DNA of 24,343 nt from the NCBI GenBank assembly GCA_008016945.1, contig SSGN01000198.1, positions 1 to 24,343 on the forward strand, in the 5' to 3' direction. Within the stretch, counting starts at the first letter, position 1. Each line of letters begins with the position of its first letter. The translations under genes and the position numbers were made by a program. Below are positions 7,662 through 14,575 of this stretch, in pieces. The notes below the pieces were generated by a model. It was given only the letters and a program-made list of their open reading frames with translations. It made no database searches and was not told the origin of the DNA. Source of the stretch: Flavobacteriales bacterium. GTDB lineage: Bacteria > Bacteroidota > Bacteroidia > Flavobacteriales > PHOS-HE28.

Positions 7662-8953
7662 ACGAGACCCTGCTGCGCAATGTGAAGGTGGTGGACCCCA
7701 CCGGACCGCACCACGACACCACGGTGGACATCCTGATCCGGAATGGCGTTATCGCCAAGGTGGCCGCACGGATCAGCGCAAAAGACGCACGGGCGGTGAA
7801 CTATGAAGGGGCACATGCCAGTCCCGGATGGGTGGACCTTCGCGCGCACTTCCGCGACCCGGGCGAAGAATGGAAAGCAGGCCTGGCCAATGGCCTGGAT
7901 GCTGCTGCGGCAGGGGGGTTCACCGCTGTGGCCGTGCTCCCCAGCACCAAGCCGGTCACCGACGACCGTGCGGGAATAGGCTACCTGCTGCAACGTGCGC
8001 AAGGGCATCCGGTACAACTGCTGCCCATCGGAGCCCTGACCCAAGGCCTCAAAGGCGAACAACTCGCCGAATTGTACGACCAGCAACAGGCCGGTGCGGT
8101 GGCTTTCGGCGACGACCAGCGCACCATCCGCAACAGCCGACTGATGATGCTGGCCTTACAGTACAGCAGCGGTGTGGGGGCCGCCCCGGTGATGGTGTAC
8201 CCCAACGACCCGGACCTGAGCCGTGGCGGACAGATGCACGAAGGCCCGATGAGCACCCGCGTGGGCTTGAAAGGTCTTCCACCGGTGGCCGAAACGCTAC
8301 AGTTGCAACGCGACCTCGCCCTCCAAGCCTACGCCGGTGGCCACTTGCACGTGAGCACCATCAGCACCGCCGAGAGCGTGGCGCTGATCCGCGAGGCCAA
8401 GGCTCGCAAACAACATATCACCGCCAGCGTGGCCGCGCACAACCTGCTGCTGGACGATGGTTGCCTGCGAGGCTTCGAGACCTGCTACAAAGTGACCCCT
8501 CCCCTTCGTGACCTCGAGCACATCGAAGCCCTGCGCGACGGCGTGAAGGACGGCACCATCGACGCCATCGTGAGCGACCACCGCCCCGAAGACCGTGAAC
8601 ACAAGGTGCTCGAATTCGGGCAGGCGGCGTTCGGCATCATCGGGCTGGAGACCGCCTTCGCCGTGGCCAACACCGCCGTGAAGGGCCGCATGAGCCTGCG
8701 CCGCCTCATCGAACGCTTCACCCACGGTCCGCGCGCGGTGCTCGGCACGCCCCTGGTGCATATCGTCGAAGGCACCACCGCCAACCTCACCCTCTTCGAC
8801 CCCGAACTGAACTGGGTCTGCGGCGAACAGGACCTGGTGAGCAAGAGCCACAACACACCGTTCTTAGGACAACGGCTCACCGGCCGTCCATTGGGGATCG
8901 TGAGCGGCACCATCGTGCGCATGGTGCCATCGTTCGCCCTGGCCAACGCTTGA
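7658..8953 (+). CDS. Dihydroorotase-like amidohydrolase, probably catalytically degenerate (431 aa)
   Basis: The overall fold and many signature stretches are those of type I dihydroorotase (pyrimidine synthesis, carbamoyl-aspartate to dihydroorotate). The metal site is altered, however. The usual D-x-H-x-H is D60-L-R62-A-H64, so the first His is Arg. The His of the usual H-C-E-D motif is Tyr181 (Y-P-N-D-P-D-L). The Asn of the usual N-T-x-P is Ser96. The usual D-H-A-P-H is D307-H-R-P-E. His64, the Asp of F-G-D-D (about 152-153), His231 (H-V-S-T) and Asp307 remain. This resembles the second, degenerate dihydroorotase seen in Bacteroidota and the inactive PyrC-like subunit that supports aspartate carbamoyltransferase in some bacteria. 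A structural or regulatory role is therefore inferred, not shown. Start overlaps the upstream stop (ATGA), implying translational coupling with the BatA-like protein. Confidence 0.85.
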   Translation: MNETLLRNVKVVDPTGPHHDTTVDILIRNGVIAKVAARISAKDARAVNYEGAHASPGWVDLRAHFRDPGEEWKAGLANGLDAAAAGGFTAVAVLPSTKPVTDDRAGIGYLLQRAQGHPVQLLPIGALTQGLKGEQLAELYDQQQAGAVAFGDDQRTIRNSRLMMLALQYSSGVGAAPVMVYPNDPDLSRGGQMHEGPMSTRVGLKGLPPVAETLQLQRDLALQAYAGGHLHVSTISTAESVALIREAKARKQHITASVAAHNLLLDDGCLRGFETCYKVTPPLRDLEHIEALRDGVKDGTIDAIVSDHRPEDREHKVLEFGQAAFGIIGLETAFAVANTAVKGRMSLRRLIERFTHGPRAVLGTPLVHIVEGTTANLTLFDPELNWVCGEQDLVSKSHNTPFLGQRLTGRPLGIVSGTIVRMVPSFALANA

Positions 8954-8980
8954 TCCGCGTAGCCGGAGCCTCCGCGATCA
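8951..8980 (+). terminator. Stem-loop containing the dihydroorotase-like stop codon
   Basis: TGATCCGCG (8951-8959) pairs with CGCGATCA (8973-8980) with a single bulged C. The same left arm pairs perfectly with CGCGGATCA at 9016-9024. No T-run follows, so the terminator call is weak. Confidence 0.3.
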
Positions 8981-9391
8981 GTGGCCATGGCCATGATGCC
9001 CGTTTCCGCAACACGCGCGGATCATGCCCTCGCACCCTATCACCCACCCTTTGCGAGCACCTATTCAGACGGTGAGAAAGAAACGGTCTCGGCACGGGCG
9101 GATCCGGGTGGCGATGAGGTGAGGATGGTCGCCGCTGTCTCTCCTCTTCACCTCCTCTCCTCTGCACCTCCTCTCCTCTGCACCTCCTCTCCTCTTCACC
9201 TCCTCTCCTCTTCACTCCCTCTCAACCGACCGGAACAGACCGTTTCTTCATTGCCCTCCGTAGTGCGAAATGGAATAAGGATCGATGGCCTGAACGGTAT
9301 CTCCCTGCCATTGCGAAGAGCGGCATGGACAATAACCGATCAGGATCCGCGTACCTCATGTTCTTCCCCTGGATCCGCTGAACAAGACCGC
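8954..9391. other. Intergenic region with tandem repeat and inverted repeats
   Basis: No gene is supported in these 438 bases: open frames through it lack a plausible start or consist of repeat translation. It contains the 16-bp tandem repeat (9138-9223) and inverted repeats near the dihydroorotase-like stop, both listed separately. No clear promoter for the downstream deacetylase gene is visible. Confidence 0.7.
9138..9223. repeat. 16-bp tandem repeat, pyrimidine-rich on the plus strand
   Basis: The unit CACCTCCTCTCCTCT(G/T) occurs four times in full at 9149-9164, 9165-9180, 9181-9196 and 9197-9212. A partial copy precedes them (9138-9148) and a diverged partial copy follows (9213-9223). 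Units 1-2 end in G and units 3-4 in T. The strand is almost entirely C and T over about 85 bases. It is noncoding and lies between the dihydroorotase-like gene and the deacetylase gene. Confidence 0.92.
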
Positions 9392-10345
9392 ATGCACCAA
9401 CCCCAACGATACACCCGGGCACTGGGCCGGGCCATGTTGCTTCCGATCCTCCTCCTCACCCTTAACGGTACCGCACAGGACCGGCGGGTGGTGATCACCA
9501 TCGACGATCTGCCCTGTGCCGGATGCGCCGAAGGAACCTGGGCACAGGTCACCGACGACCTATTGCGCACCCTACAGGCACATCGTGTACCGGCCATCGG
9601 CTTCGTGAACGAACACAAGCTCTACCAAGGCGGGGTTCTGGACAGCGCACGGTTGAACTTGCTGGATCGTTGGCTGGAGGCGGGCATGGAACTGGGGAAC
9701 CATACCTACGCGCACTTGGGTGCCACGGCCCATCCATTGGCCGCGTACGAACAGGACATCGTGGCCGGGGAAGAACACCTACGCCCGTTGACCGAACGCC
9801 GGGGCAGCCCATTGCGCTACTTCCGGCACCCCTTCCTACAAACGGGCCCTACAGCGGGCTATCGCGATTCGTTGAACGCGGTGATCGCACAACATGGATA
9901 CACCATCGCGCCGGTCACCTTCGATAATGATGAGTACGTCTTCGCCGGGTGCTATGCCGCCGCACTTCAGGCGCGGAACGACAGTGCCACCAAGCGGCTG
10001 GCCCGCCAGTACCTCGACCACATGGTGGGCAGCGTGCGTTTCCACGAAGGGCAAACAGCCTCCTACTTCGGGCGTGCCATCCCCCAGATCCTGCTGCTCC
10101 ATGCCAATGCCCTGAACGCAGCGCACGCCGATTCACTCCTGTCCTGGTTCGAGCACGAGGGCTACACCTTCATCACCCTGGAGGAAGCCTTGCAGGACCC
10201 ATGCTACCGGCTCCCCGAAAGCACCACACGGTACGGCTACTCCTGGATCCGGCGCTGGCAGGAAGCAGCAGGGCTTCGGCCACTCTGGCCACCGGAGGCT
10301 CCGAATGACGTGCAACAACAGTACGACGCACTTCCCAAGCGCTAA
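9392..10345 (+). CDS. Secreted polysaccharide deacetylase (NodB fold, 317 aa)
   Basis: A carbohydrate esterase family 4-like protein that would remove acetyl groups from a polysaccharide or peptidoglycan outside the cytoplasm. V-V-I-T-I-D-D-L-P at residues 33-41 is NodB motif 1 (Asp38/Asp39). G-N-H-T-Y-A-H at 102-108 is motif 2 with the metal ligands His104 and His108. R-Y-F-R-H-P-F near 142-148 fits motif 3. I-L-L-L-H-A-N late in the protein fits the usual closing motif with a conserved His. The hydrophobic segment at residues 15-25 ending in N-G-T-A-Q is a signal peptide. ATG 9392 is chosen because it gives a basic n-region; ATG 9434 is an alternative. Upstream in-frame starts translate repeat-rich noncoding DNA. 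Substrate unknown. Confidence 0.9.
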   Translation: MHQPQRYTRALGRAMLLPILLLTLNGTAQDRRVVITIDDLPCAGCAEGTWAQVTDDLLRTLQAHRVPAIGFVNEHKLYQGGVLDSARLNLLDRWLEAGMELGNHTYAHLGATAHPLAAYEQDIVAGEEHLRPLTERRGSPLRYFRHPFLQTGPTAGYRDSLNAVIAQHGYTIAPVTFDNDEYVFAGCYAAALQARNDSATKRLARQYLDHMVGSVRFHEGQTASYFGRAIPQILLLHANALNAAHADSLLSWFEHEGYTFITLEEALQDPCYRLPESTTRYGYSWIRRWQEAAGLRPLWPPEAPNDVQQQYDALPKR

Positions 10346-10794
10346 GGCCAAAGAGGAGCTCACCCCTCCTGGCCTACCCGATGCCGAACACGTAGCGCGG
10401 CCCCCGGCTCCACCAAGCCATTGGCATGAGCGAGTCGGTGGTAGCTCGTTCCACGCGGTCGCCTGCGTGGGCCGGCCCACCAGGTTGAGCCATCGGGTCA
10501 CTTCATGCGCCTGTCGGCGCATCCACTGGAATGTTGAGGAATGCCAATGGGCATAGCCGTGCACGGAACAAGACCGCACCATGGCCACGTACACGGCCAA
10601 GGAGGCCCAAAGATCGGCCCATCCGTGTGGATCCGTGGTTCCCATGCTCTAACCCTCATGTCCGAATGAAGGGGCCGACCCGATCTCGCTGCCACCCCGC
10701 AAACCAGGCAGCGCGAACCGTTGACCGTCCTACTTTTGCCGCCCTTGTTCGCCGGAAGGCACTGCACCACGACCAGCACCACCGCTCCACCACC
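10346..10794. other. Noncoding stretch with many inverted repeats before the tRNA nucleotidyltransferase gene
   Basis: No gene can be supported here: the plus-strand frames are short, and the one long minus-strand frame runs into the deacetylase gene. Inverted repeats include AGGAG/CTCCT (10354-10370), CCATTGGCAT (10418-10427) with ATGCCAATGG (10541-10550), CCACGC/GCGTGG (10451-10470), the perfect 14-bp palindrome GTGGGCCGGCCCAC (10467-10480), and ATGCGCC-TGTC-GGCGCAT (10505-10522). This density suggests a structured RNA or a dispersed repeat element. The right end holds the promoter of the next gene. Confidence 0.55.
10731..10738 (+). promoter_or_regulatory. Bacteroidetes-type -7 element TACTTTTG
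   Basis: Exact match to TAnnTTTG, 56 bases before the tRNA nucleotidyltransferase start at 10795. A -33 TTG at the standard spacing is not visible. The same octamer lies upstream of pckA on the other strand. Confidence 0.55.
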
Positions 10795-12273
10795 ATGCGC
10801 ACCTCGCCCTACACCGTGGACCCCGCCCGTCTCGATGGCGTGGCCGAAGAACCGGTGTTCAAAGCGGTGGCGCAAGAAGCCGCAGCACGGCGGATCCCCG
10901 CATTCGCCATCGGTGGGTATGTACGCGACCGCTTGATCGGCCGCCCGTGCAAGGACATCGACTTCGTAGTGGAAGGCGATGGCATGGCCTTCGCGCAAGC
11001 CGTAGCCAAGCGCCTCGATGCCGGACAGGTGCACATCTTCAAGAACTTCGGTACCGCGATGTTCATGGTCGGCGACCTCCAGGTGGAGTTCGTAGGTGCC
11101 CGCAAGGAGAGCTATGACCGTAGTAGCCGGAAACCGGAGGTGAAGCCCGGCACCATACAGGACGATCAACTGCGGCGCGACTTCACGATCAACGCACTGG
11201 CCATCTCTTTGAATCAGGGGAGTCTTGGAGCACTGGTAGACCCCTTCGGCGGCATCCTGCACCTGGACCAAGGGGTGATCCGCACGCCGTTGGATCCGGA
11301 CATCACCTTCAGCGACGACCCCCTGCGGATGTTACGCGCGGTGCGCTTCGCCACGCAGTTGGGCTTCAACATCGACCCGGTCACCTTCGAGGCCATCAAG
11401 CGGAATGCCAAGCGCTTGGAGATCATCAGCGCCGAGCGCATCCACACGGAGCTGAACAAGATCATCCTCACACCCACGCCCAGCAAGGGCTTCATATTGC
11501 TGCGCGACAGTGGACTGCTCCAGGAGTTCTTCCCCGAATTCGTGGAGCTCAGCGGCGCCGAAGAGAAGCACGGCATGGGCCACAAGGACAACTTCCACCA
11601 CACGCTACAGGTACTGGACAACGTGTGCGCGGAAAGCGACGACCTGTGGCTGCGGTGGGGGGCCATCCTGCACGACATCGCCAAGCCGCGCACCAAACGC
11701 TTCGAACCCGGTCACGGCTGGACCTTCCACGGCCACGAGGACAAGGGCGCACGCATGGTGCCCGGGATCTTCCGCCGGTTGAAGCTGCCGCTGGACGAGA
11801 AGATGAAGTTCGTCCAGAACCTGGTGGCCCTGCATCTGCGCCCCATCGCCTTGACCAAGGAAGAGGTGACCGACAGTGCCGTAAGACGGTTGCTCTTCGA
11901 CGCGGGCGATGACATCGATGCGCTGATGATCCTCTGCCGGGCCGACATCACCAGCAAGAACGAGAAGAAGAAGGAACGGTACTTGCGGAACTACGACCTG
12001 GTGATGCAGAAACTGAAGGATGTGGAAGAGAAGGACCGGGTACGGAACTTCCAGCCACCGATCACCGGAGAGGACATCATGTTCGCCTTCGCCATCAAAC
12101 CCTGCAAGCTGATCGGCGACATCAAAACGGTGATCAAGGATGCCATACTCGATGGCCAGATCCACAACGACCGTGCCGAGGCTTGGGCGTTGATGCTGGA
12201 AACCGGCCGGAAGCTGGGTGCGGAGCCAGTGAACACGGCGGACCGTGGCCAGCAGCAAGAAGAGGGACATTGA
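10795..12273 (+). CDS. cca: tRNA nucleotidyltransferase (CCA-adding/poly(A) polymerase family) with HD domain (492 aa)
   Basis: A class II nucleotidyltransferase that adds or repairs the 3'-CCA end of tRNA. G-G-Y-V-R-D at residues 40-45 and D54-I-D56-F-V-V form the catalytic head. R-R-D-F-T-I-N-A-L-A at 127-136 and D-D-P-L-R-M-L-R-A-V-R-F at 174-185 are the conserved nucleotide-binding and neck motifs. An HD-domain region follows with F-H-H-T (267-270) and I-L-H-D-I-A-K-P-R-T-K-R (291-302; HD at 293-294), as in HD-containing Bacteroidota CCA enzymes. The C-terminus is Gln/Glu-rich. ATG 10795 (ACC before ATG) is chosen because it lies downstream of the TACTTTTG element and gives the usual distance to the G-G-Y-V-R-D motif. 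Poly(A) polymerase activity cannot be excluded from sequence. Confidence 0.92.
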   Translation: MRTSPYTVDPARLDGVAEEPVFKAVAQEAAARRIPAFAIGGYVRDRLIGRPCKDIDFVVEGDGMAFAQAVAKRLDAGQVHIFKNFGTAMFMVGDLQVEFVGARKESYDRSSRKPEVKPGTIQDDQLRRDFTINALAISLNQGSLGALVDPFGGILHLDQGVIRTPLDPDITFSDDPLRMLRAVRFATQLGFNIDPVTFEAIKRNAKRLEIISAERIHTELNKIILTPTPSKGFILLRDSGLLQEFFPEFVELSGAEEKHGMGHKDNFHHTLQVLDNVCAESDDLWLRWGAILHDIAKPRTKRFEPGHGWTFHGHEDKGARMVPGIFRRLKLPLDEKMKFVQNLVALHLRPIALTKEEVTDSAVRRLLFDAGDDIDALMILCRADITSKNEKKKERYLRNYDLVMQKLKDVEEKDRVRNFQPPITGEDIMFAFAIKPCKLIGDIKTVIKDAILDGQIHNDRAEAWALMLETGRKLGAEPVNTADRGQQQEEGH

Positions 12274-12292
12274 CCGATCCGCGGACCCGAGC

Positions 12293-12323
12293 TTTCGGCT
12301 GAACGGAGGGGCGCGTAATTTTG
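12293..12323 (+). promoter_or_regulatory. Bacteroidetes-type promoter (TTTC-N19-TAATTTTG)
   Basis: TTTC at 12293-12296, then 19 bases, then TAATTTTG at 12316-12323, an exact TAnnTTTG. It lies just after the tRNA nucleotidyltransferase stop and 47 bases before the ATG at 12371. It supports that start over the in-frame upstream ATG at 12245, which would precede the promoter. Confidence 0.6.
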
Positions 12324-12370
12324 CAGAGTCCACCGTACCGGCTCTTTCGGCCATTTGCCCATCGACATCA

Positions 12371-12952
12371 ATGCCCATCTACCGATTCCGCGTCCTGATC
12401 GATCACGAGTGCGAGGCCTTCCGCGACATCGAGATCCGTGGCGACCAGACCTTCCTCGACCTTCACCACGCGATCAAGGATGCCTTCGCCTTCATTGGCC
12501 AGGAGATGGCCAGCTTCTATGTGAGCGATGAGGAATGGGGCAAAGGACCGGAGATCCCGCTGGCGGACCTGGGTTTCGGCGAGGACGGTGGTGAGCCCCC
12601 CGCCTTGATGGAGCAGGTGCGGATCAGCGACCACATCAACAGCACGACACAGCGCTTTGTTTATGCCTATGACTTCCTGCATATGTGGATGTTCATGGTG
12701 GAGCTCATCCAGACCGAAGGCACCCAACCCGATGTCGTCTATCCGCGTGTGGTGATGAGCATGGGTACCGCGCCCGATGAGCACAGCAAGGAGGACGACC
12801 TCACCGCAGGCATCCTTCCGGACGACCCCTACGCCATCGGCGATGAGGAACATGTGTACGGCGACGATGATGAATGGGAGGATGCGGAGGACGATGAGGA
12901 CCACGACGAATTCGGGCATGGTGACCTTGGTGCGGGGGATGAATTCCGCTAA
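12371..12952 (+). CDS. pRiA4b ORF-3-like protein with acidic tail (193 aa)
   Basis: The N-terminus I-Y-R-F-R-V-L-I-D-H followed by R-D-I-E-I-R-G-D-Q-T-F-L-D-L-H-x-A-I-x-D-A-F matches the plasmid pRiA4b ORF-3-like family (PF07929), a small cytoplasmic family of unknown function. Further family features are the H-M-W-M-F-M-V-E-L segment near residue 96 and the Y-P-R-V-V segment near 118. From about residue 155 to the end the protein is strongly acidic, with runs of Asp and Glu, and probably disordered. An upstream in-frame ATG at 12245 would overlap the previous gene and precede the promoter, so ATG 12371 is preferred. It has its own promoter-like element. Function is unknown. Confidence 0.85.
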   Translation: MPIYRFRVLIDHECEAFRDIEIRGDQTFLDLHHAIKDAFAFIGQEMASFYVSDEEWGKGPEIPLADLGFGEDGGEPPALMEQVRISDHINSTTQRFVYAYDFLHMWMFMVELIQTEGTQPDVVYPRVVMSMGTAPDEHSKEDDLTAGILPDDPYAIGDEEHVYGDDDEWEDAEDDEDHDEFGHGDLGAGDEFR

Positions 12953-13035
12953 AGGCGACCACGATCGTTCGTGTGCGACGGAGCAACGGTACCAGTGACC
13001 TTCGCACAGCACCACGGGCTCAAGCCGAAATCACC

Positions 13036-13947
13036 ATGGGAACAGGTGTCCGTACCCCCACCCTCCTCGTCATCGGTGGTCCCACGGCATCGGGCAAGAC
13101 CCATGCGGCGGCCACCCTGGCCGGACACCTGGGCACCGAGGTGATCAGCGCCGATTCGAGGCAGTTCTACCAGGCCATGCGGATCGGTACGGCGCGGCCG
13201 CTGGAAGCGGAACTGCTCGGTGTACCGCACCACTTCCTTGGCCATTTGGAGTTGCACGAGACGTGGAGCGCTGGGGTGTTCGCCCGTGCCGCCGAACCGG
13301 TGTTGCAGGACCTGATCGCCACCCGGGGCGTCGCCGTACTGGTGGGGGGCAGCGGATTGTACATCGATGCACTGCTCAAAGGCTTGGATCGGCTGCCCGT
13401 TGGAGATCCCGACATCCGCACAAAGCTCACGCAACGGATCCAAGAAGATGGACTCGCTTCGTTACTCGCTGAGCTGAGCACATTGGACCCACCGACGTAC
13501 GAACGCATCGACCGGCACAACCCGCACCGCGTGATCCGCGCCTTGGAGGTGTGCCTGGCCAGTGGTCGGCCATACAGCGAGCAGCGCACCACACCACAGG
13601 ACCGGACCGACCTGCGGATCCTACGCATCGCCATGGACCTGCCTCGCGCGGAACTCTATGCTCGGATCGACGACCGCGTGGACCGCATGATGGCCGATGG
13701 GCTGGAGCAGGAGGCCCGGAGCCTGCTCCCCTACCGCCACCTCAACGCCTTGCGCACGGTGGGGTACACCGAACTCTTCCACCATTTCGACGGGAGCCTG
13801 AGCCTTCCTGAAGCGATTGCCTCGATCAAACAGCACACCCGCAACTACGCCAAGCGGCAGCTGACCTGGTTGCGACGGGAGCCGAACTGGGCCTGCGTAC
13901 CTCCCGACCCAGCGAGCGTGTTGGAGCACGTGCGCCAGGTGTGGTGA
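13036..13947 (+). CDS. miaA: tRNA dimethylallyltransferase MiaA (303 aa)
   Basis: Transfers the dimethylallyl group to A37 of tRNAs that read U-starting codons (i6A37). G-P-T-A-S-G-K-T at residues 15-22 is the P-loop. I-S-A-D-S-R-Q-F-Y at 37-45 is the conserved substrate/metal segment, G-T-A-R-P at 51-55 replaces the usual G-T-A-K-P conservatively, and H-H-F-L-G is at 65-69. Later features are P-H-R-V-I-R-A-L-E-V and T-V-G-Y-T-E-L near 239-245, then Y-A-K-R-Q-L-T-W-x-R near the C-terminus. Length is typical. ATG 13036 (ACC before ATG) is chosen; the in-frame GTG at 12973 would add 21 residues that look unlike the family. It follows the pRiA4b ORF-3-like gene after 83 bases. Confidence 0.95.
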   Translation: MGTGVRTPTLLVIGGPTASGKTHAAATLAGHLGTEVISADSRQFYQAMRIGTARPLEAELLGVPHHFLGHLELHETWSAGVFARAAEPVLQDLIATRGVAVLVGGSGLYIDALLKGLDRLPVGDPDIRTKLTQRIQEDGLASLLAELSTLDPPTYERIDRHNPHRVIRALEVCLASGRPYSEQRTTPQDRTDLRILRIAMDLPRAELYARIDDRVDRMMADGLEQEARSLLPYRHLNALRTVGYTELFHHFDGSLSLPEAIASIKQHTRNYAKRQLTWLRREPNWACVPPDPASVLEHVRQVW

Positions 13948-14255
13948 TCCGCACTTCCGCTACGCTGCATGTTCGTCGTTCAGGCTTGCGAGTAGCGCAC
14001 CGAAGAGCCTTCCCGTTGAGCGGTGGCACGGGGCACCCTGGGCATGACCCGCACCTTCCATACACCATGTTCCTACGCCCAACATACAGCGTGATCCGCG
14101 AAGCGCTGGGTGCGCATCATGGATCCGCCCGCTACGCACGGTGATCGCTCTCCTGATGGAACTGCTGGATCGGCGTGACCATGACCCATTCCCGAGCCAG
14201 CAGCGCACCACCAGCCGGTATCCACCGGGCACTGGTAGCTTCGCACCGAAAACCC
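13948..14255. other. Intergenic region without recognised genes
   Basis: These 308 bases between miaA and the TPR gene contain no supported gene; short open frames are GC-rich by-products. The only signal is a near-consensus -7 motif TAGCTTCG (14236-14243), 12 bases before the TPR gene start. Confidence 0.6.
14236..14243 (+). promoter_or_regulatory. Possible -7 element TAGCTTCG
   Basis: One mismatch to TAnnTTTG, 12 bases before ATG 14256. No -33 element is evident. Weak prediction. Confidence 0.3.
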
Positions 14256-14573
14256 ATGGACAACGATCGACTGCAACAGCTCCGCACCATGCTGGCCGAA
14301 GAGCCGAACGACCTGTTCCTACGCTATGCCATCGCGTTGGAGCTGAAACGCGCGGGAGAAATGGAACAAGCCATCGCTGCCTTGGAGGACATTCTGAAGC
14401 ACTCTCCTGAGCACATTGCCAGCTATTATCAGTTGGCCTTGATGCTTGGCGAGATCGGCCGGGCGCAGGATGCGATCAGCGTATGCGAAGCAGGTTCGCT
14501 CCAGTGCCTGATCGCGGGCGATCGTAAAGCTCGGGCAGAACTGTTGGAATTGAAGGATGCCTTGAACGACTGA
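14256..14573 (+). CDS. Small TPR-repeat protein (105 aa)
   Basis: A short cytoplasmic protein made of about two tetratricopeptide repeats. Residues about 17-50 carry N-D-L-F-L-R-Y-A-I-A-L-E-L-K-R-A-G followed by A-I-A-A-L-E-D-I-L-K. The second repeat has Y-Y-Q-L-A-L-M-L-G-E-I-G-R near 55-67, then A-I-S-V-C-E-A-G. The remainder is helical. TPR proteins mediate protein-protein contacts; no partner is indicated. ATG 14256 is chosen because it begins the first helix and follows the -7-like motif; the upstream frame from 14175 is less plausible. The stop is two bases before the DUF218-type gene, so the two are probably co-transcribed. Confidence 0.8.
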   Translation: MDNDRLQQLRTMLAEEPNDLFLRYAIALELKRAGEMEQAIAALEDILKHSPEHIASYYQLALMLGEIGRAQDAISVCEAGSLQCLIAGDRKARAELLELKDALND

Positions 14574-14575
14574 CC

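Noticed and set aside
8981..9391. N-terminal extension of the deacetylase frame through the tandem repeat
   Set aside because: The extension encodes low-complexity repeat translation and would precede the signal peptide; the true start is most likely ATG 9392.
10354..10374. AGGAG/CTCCT hairpin flanked by GGCC as a deacetylase terminator
   Set aside because: The stem is short with an asymmetric bulge and no T-run; kept only as part of the structured region.
10133..10645. Long minus-strand frame antisense to the deacetylase gene
   Set aside because: It overlaps a well-supported gene on the other strand and has no recognisable domain; open antisense frames are common at this GC content.
13941..14144. 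Short plus-strand frame after miaA
   Set aside because: 67 residues, overlaps the miaA stop and has no recognisable features or start signal.
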